Assembly (NCBI GenBank): GCA_946482495.1
Contig: CAMLRV010000025.1
Coordinates: forward strand, 1 to 16,381
From: an uncultured Flavobacteriia bacterium
GTDB taxonomy: Bacteria > Bacteroidota > Bacteroidia > Flavobacteriales > Flavobacteriaceae
Length of the DNA stretch: 16,381 bases
Direction of reading: 5' to 3'
A program made the position numbers and the translations under genes. Shown here piece after piece: positions 13,487 to 16,381 of the stretch. The notes under the pieces were generated by a model. It was not told the DNA's origin, did not search any database, and saw nothing but the letters and a program-made list of their open reading frames with translations. Each line of letters begins with the position of its first letter. The first letter of the stretch is position 1.

Positions 13487-14521
13487 TTCGGGCCAATTTT
13501 GGTTGTAATTATAGGTTCTAAAACCTGTATAAATATCAATTTTTTGTAATTTATCTAAAGTAAATTTATGTTGGGCACAACTTGGTACACTTCCTTCTTT
13601 CTTTAGTTTTTTAGCTAAATATTCTTGCTCAAATTGTCCTGGTGTTGGAATTAAAAATGCTTTCGCACTCAAAAAAGCCAAATCCATTATTGAAGAATAA
13701 CCCGAACGACAAATGATGTATTCACTTTCCTGAATGGCAATTTCCAATTCTTCCGCTTCCATATAATTATAAAACGTGAAATGGTTTTGAGTTGTAATTT
13801 TTTGTTCTTTTTCCACCAATCCTTTTACAAAAAGTACAGAACCTTTAAATGCTAAAAGCTCTTGTGTTATTTTTTCTTCCAATAAACTACGTTGCGGTTC
13901 TGGGCCTGATAAAATGACAATTAAATCATTCTTTTTCGGTAAATTTCTTCTTTTAAATCGAGTTAACGGCCCAATGAAATTGATGTTTTTTAAATCCGAA
14001 TTTTCATGGCTTAATTTTCCACTTAAGTTAATACCTTCTTCTACATCTGGAACCCAACATTCCATATATTTTTTAATAAAATGTTGATGAAACTTACTGG
14101 AAATCCAACTCGTATTTCCCGATAGTACATTGATTTGATGTGTAATGTAAACAGATGGAATTTTAGCTGAAAAAATCCCCATTCTATTATCTGAAATGAT
14201 TCCAGAAATGTTGTGTTTTTGAATTATTTTTTCTAGTACTTTTTTTTCTTTTCGAATCGCAAAAAATAACTTTGGAAGTTGCTTAAAAATTTTAAACTTG
14301 AAATTTTCTCCTCTTTCCGAATACTGAATATTATATTCTGGTAAGGTTTCAAAGATATCAGTAGGAAATTCTTTTTTTAATAAATCTAAAGAGGCACCAT
14401 CACTGGCAATTATAGGTGTAAAATTATTTTCTTTTAGCGCATAGATTATTGGAATACAACGAGATGCGTGTCCTAAACCCCAATTTAAAGGAGCTACAAG
14501 TATTTTTGTAGATTGTTGCAT
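13460..14521 (-). CDS. GT-B fold glycosyltransferase (family 28/MurG-like)
   Basis: A 353-residue predicted cytoplasmic or membrane-associated glycosyltransferase that would use a nucleotide sugar. The N-terminal Rossmann domain has the MurG-like glycine motif NWGLGHASR (13-21) and the strand-turn SDNRMG (110-115). The C-terminal domain has LSGPEPQRS (204-212). Its donor-binding region is CRSGYSSIMDL (271-281) followed by PTPGQFEQEYLA (292-303), where MurG has its GAGT and P-x-x-x-x-D-Q-x-x-NA motifs. It is not murG itself, because it lacks the muramyl-synthesis neighbourhood and the sequence differs; I would call it an uncharacterised member of this group. It has a TAnnTTTG promoter element shared back-to-back with trmB. 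The acceptor is unknown. Confidence 0.87.
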   Translation of the reverse strand: MQQSTKILVAPLNWGLGHASRCIPIIYALKENNFTPIIASDGASLDLLKKEFPTDIFETLPEYNIQYSERGENFKFKIFKQLPKLFFAIRKEKKVLEKIIQKHNISGIISDNRMGIFSAKIPSVYITHQINVLSGNTSWISSKFHQHFIKKYMECWVPDVEEGINLSGKLSHENSDLKNINFIGPLTRFKRRNLPKKNDLIVILSGPEPQRSLLEEKITQELLAFKGSVLFVKGLVEKEQKITTQNHFTFYNYMEAEELEIAIQESEYIICRSGYSSIMDLAFLSAKAFLIPTPGQFEQEYLAKKLKKEGSVPSCAQHKFTLDKLQKIDIYTGFRTYNYNQNWPELFTCFQGK

Positions 14522-14576
14522 AATTGAAAAGTTATTTTCGTTATTGGGGAAAGAAAATAATTGAATTTGTTTTTTG

Positions 14577-14584
14577 CAAAGATA
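14577..14584 (-). promoter_or_regulatory. Putative -7 element of the glycosyltransferase gene
   Basis: The minus strand reads TATCTTTG, an exact TAnnTTTG match, 55 bases before the ATG at 14521. It lies only 15 bases from the oppositely oriented -7 of trmB. Confidence 0.6.
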
Positions 14585-14599
14585 GAAACTTTAATTTTA

Positions 14600-14607
14600 T
14601 ACTTTTG
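14600..14607 (+). promoter_or_regulatory. Putative -7 element of the trmB operon
   Basis: TACTTTTG is an exact TAnnTTTG match, with a possible -33 TTG at 14574-14576 (23-base spacer, rather long). It ends 19 bases before the GTG at 14627. That rules out the upstream TTG at 14561 as start, because it would lie upstream of transcription initiation. Confidence 0.62.
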
Positions 14608-14626
14608 CATTATAAAATTAATTGAA

Positions 14627-15301
14627 GTGGGAAGTAAGAATAAATTAAAAAGATTTAACGAAAACGAAACGTTCTCGAATGTAATTCAGCCAACTAGAGA
14701 AGAAGTAGTAAGTGGTAGTTTAGCGTTAAAAGGGAAGTGGAATAGCGATTTCTTTAAAAATAATAACCCAATTGTATTAGAATTAGGTTGCGGAAAAGGC
14801 GAATATTCAGTCGGATTAGCAGAAAGATTCCCAAATAAAAACTTTATTGGTGTTGACATCAAAGGTGCTCGTTTTTGGCGTGGTGCTAAAACTGCAACGG
14901 AAAACGGTATGACTAATGTTGGATTTTTACGTACACAAATCGAATTAATTACACATTGCTTTAACGAAAATGAAGTTGATGAAATTTGGATTACTTTTCC
15001 AGATCCACAAATTAAATATAAGCGTACGAAACATCGTATGACTAATTCTCAGTTTCTTCAGAATTATAAAAAAATCTTGAAACCAGATGGATTAATGCAT
15101 TTAAAAACAGATAGTGAATTTATGCATGGCTATACGCTAGGTTTATTACACGGTGAAGGTCATGAAGTTTTATATGCCAACCATAACGTGTATAATAACG
15201 CTGGAGCACCTGAAGAAGTAACGAGTATTCAAACTTTTTACGAAAGTCAGTATTTAGAAATAAATAAAAACATAACTTACATCCAATTTAAAATTAAATA
15301 G
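14627..15301 (+). CDS. trmB: tRNA (guanine-N7-)-methyltransferase
   Basis: A cytoplasmic SAM-dependent enzyme that methylates G46 in the variable loop of tRNAs. Of 224 residues, the Rossmann core starts with the SAM motif LELGCGKGEYS (51-61), followed by FIGVDIKGARFWRGAKTA (73-90) and the signature FPDPQIKYKRTKHRM (124-138). The N-terminus GSKNKLKRFNENETF is the conserved beginning of Bacteroidetes TrmB. This identifies the GTG at 14627 as the start, not the TTG at 14561, whose 22 extra residues resemble no part of the family and overlap the promoter. It is the first gene of a tight operon with the LysE-like and Atl genes, with a 1-base gap after its TAG. Confidence 0.95.
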   Translation: MGSKNKLKRFNENETFSNVIQPTREEVVSGSLALKGKWNSDFFKNNNPIVLELGCGKGEYSVGLAERFPNKNFIGVDIKGARFWRGAKTATENGMTNVGFLRTQIELITHCFNENEVDEIWITFPDPQIKYKRTKHRMTNSQFLQNYKKILKPDGLMHLKTDSEFMHGYTLGLLHGEGHEVLYANHNVYNNAGAPEEVTSIQTFYESQYLEINKNITYIQFKIK

Positions 15302-15302
15302 T

Positions 15303-15938
15303 TTGTCGGTACTTTTTGCTTTTGCTTTTGCAGTTTTGTTTTCATTTGTGGGCGTATCACCACCCGGAATTGTAAACATGACAGTGGCGAATTATAGCGC
15401 TAAAAAATCCATAAAAAAGGCTAGAAAATTTATTAATGGAGCCATTTTAGTGGTTTTTGTGCAGTGTATTTTAGCATTTTATTTTGCTACTTTTTTAGAG
15501 AGTCACCAACAAGTGATGCAAAATTTAAAATTAGTAGGAAGTGTAGTTTTCATACTTTTAACGATCTTTTTTTTAGGGAAAGGAATTCAAAATATTCTTG
15601 ATTCTAAAGAAGAAATTAAGAAAAAATCTACCAAAAGTAAATTGAAACCTTTTTTGCATGGTATTTTTATTTCAGGATTAAATGTATTTCCAATTCCGTA
15701 TTATGCGTTTGTGAGTTTGTATTTATCTGAATTTATCGAAGATTTCTTTACAAATTTAGTCGGATTAGCTTTTGTAATTGGTACAACATTAGGAACATTT
15801 ATCGTGTTTTTAGGTTATGCGTTTTTGTTTAGAAAAATTAAACATAAAGTCACGTTTTTCATTAAAAACATTAATTTTATCATTGCGATTATTACGTGTT
15901 TAATTGCTGTTTTCACGATTTATAATTTGAATAAATAA
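15303..15938 (+). CDS. LysE-family membrane transporter
   Basis: A 211-residue integral membrane protein with about six transmembrane segments (roughly 2-22, 44-66, 76-97, 118-140, 150-174, 188-207). The N-terminal FVGVSPPGIVNMTVANYS (15-32) matches the conserved first-helix motif of LysE/RhtB exporters, which expel amino acids or related small molecules. A second conserved-looking segment is LNVFPIPYYAFVSLY (126-140). Members of this family in Bacteroidetes are of unknown substrate. The start is TTG at 15303, one base after the trmB stop; no ATG lies nearby, so it probably depends on translational coupling. The gene ends two bases before the TTG of the Atl gene. Confidence 0.87.
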   Translation: MSVLFAFAFAVLFSFVGVSPPGIVNMTVANYSAKKSIKKARKFINGAILVVFVQCILAFYFATFLESHQQVMQNLKLVGSVVFILLTIFFLGKGIQNILDSKEEIKKKSTKSKLKPFLHGIFISGLNVFPIPYYAFVSLYLSEFIEDFFTNLVGLAFVIGTTLGTFIVFLGYAFLFRKIKHKVTFFIKNINFIIAIITCLIAVFTIYNLNK

Positions 15939-15940
15939 AC

Positions 15941-16267
15941 TTGAAGATAAAAGACGAAAATTTTTTCGAACGTGTATACGAAGTAGCTCGCCAAATTCCT
16001 TATGGGAAAGTCACTTCTTATGGTGCTATTGCTAAGGCAATTGGCGCAGGTCGCTCTGCTCGAATGGTAGGTTGGGCGATGAACGCTTGTCATGGTCGTG
16101 ATGATGTTCCTGCACATCGCGTTGTAAATCGTTTAGGACTTCTTACAGGGAAACATCATTTTGAAGGCACCAACTTAATGCAACAATTGCTTGAAAGCGA
16201 AGGAATCAAAGTGGTTGACAATCAAATAATAGACTTCAAAAAACACTTTTGGGAACCCGATTTTTAG
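15941..16267 (+). CDS. Alkyltransferase-like (Atl) protein, MGMT fold without active-site cysteine
   Basis: A 108-residue MGMT-fold DNA-binding protein. It has the conserved IPYGKVTSYGAIAKAIG (19-35), with Tyr27 equivalent to the base-flipping tyrosine, and RSARMVGWAMNACHGRDDVPAHRVVNR. The methyl-acceptor motif PCHR is PAHR here (57-60), with Ala58 replacing Cys. It therefore cannot accept alkyl groups and should act as an Atl protein, which flags O6-alkylguanine lesions for nucleotide excision repair. The start is TTG at 15941; an in-frame stop lies just upstream at 15932-15934 and there is no nearby ATG. The N-terminus KDENFFERVYEVARQIP matches the family start. It is the third gene of the trmB operon, 2 bases after the transporter. 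A methyltransferase with intact Cys is encoded elsewhere in the window. Confidence 0.93.
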   Translation: MKIKDENFFERVYEVARQIPYGKVTSYGAIAKAIGAGRSARMVGWAMNACHGRDDVPAHRVVNRLGLLTGKHHFEGTNLMQQLLESEGIKVVDNQIIDFKKHFWEPDF

Positions 16268-16306
16268 ATTATACTTTTTTTGATTTTATCTCGTTATTGT
16301 TTTAAA

Positions 16307-16381
16307 ATGAAATTATTAAAATACATCTTCATTGTTTTGTTTTTTTCTTCTTGTAATAGAAAAGAAGAAAGCAGATATCCA
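16307..16381 (+). CDS. N-terminus of a lipoprotein (cut by the window edge)
   Basis: An ATG at 16307 opens a frame of 25 codons to the end of the window. It has a short basic n-region, a hydrophobic core IFIVLFF and a lipobox FFSSC, giving an acylated Cys16 followed by NRKEES. This is a lipoprotein signal peptide; the mature function lies outside. It starts 39 bases after the Atl stop without a visible terminator, so it may be a further member of that transcript. Confidence 0.75.
   Translation, partial: MKLLKYIFIVLFFSSCNRKEESRYP

Noticed and set aside
14561..14626. TTG start at 14561 for trmB
   Set aside because: The frame there overlaps the -7 elements of both divergent promoters, and the conserved GSKNKLKRF terminus begins at GTG 14627.
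15920..16117. Minus-strand 65-codon frame overlapping the Atl gene
   Set aside because: It is antisense to a clearly homologous Atl coding region and lacks its own promoter or domain.

Overview
This window looks like a chromosomal segment of a Flavobacteriaceae bacterium, probably Flavobacterium or a close relative. The DNA is AT-rich and the genes lack clear Shine-Dalgarno sequences. At least eight genes are preceded by the Bacteroidetes sigma -7 element TAnnTTTG. The lipoprotein signals and the TonB receptor with an N-terminal carboxypeptidase-regulatory domain are also typical of the phylum. I see no mobile element, CRISPR array, rRNA or tRNA, and no gene-free gap exceeds 300 bases.

Left part (1-3750): the tail of an unknown gene, a bidirectional terminator, then four minus-strand genes: pheS, a small conserved hypothetical, and an OmpR-type response regulator with its two-membrane-segment sensor kinase. 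Centre-left (3829-6952): divergent from the kinase is a secreted DUF1573 protein. After its terminator comes a compact plus-strand run of an O6-alkylguanine-DNA methyltransferase, a membrane-anchored serine hydrolase and a PolB-related 3'-5' exonuclease, closed by a bidirectional terminator.

Centre (6971-13486): a secreted MORN_2/YwqK-like protein, a beta-helix-like surface lipoprotein and a TonB-dependent receptor lie on the minus strand. Each of the three has its own promoter, and the lipoprotein and the receptor each have their own terminator. Divergent from the receptor is a PhoB/PhoR-like two-component pair. Right part (13460-16381): a GT-B glycosyltransferase whose 3' end overlaps the kinase gene, then divergently an operon of trmB, a LysE-like transporter and an alkyltransferase-like (Atl) gene, all with non-ATG starts. 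The window ends in the first 25 codons of another lipoprotein.

The most interesting signal is not a gene. Four intergenic regions carry direct repeats of a heptamer ending in (T)TAAC, phased at exactly 11 bp (7+4), which is the geometry of a Pho box or other OmpR/PhoB-family operator. At the TonB receptor, lipoprotein and DUF1573 promoters the last repeat sits the same distance (21-22 bp) upstream of the -7 element. I infer a local regulon of the PhoB-like regulator encoded at 11755-12450. A phosphate-related outer-membrane uptake role for the receptor and lipoprotein is plausible but not shown.
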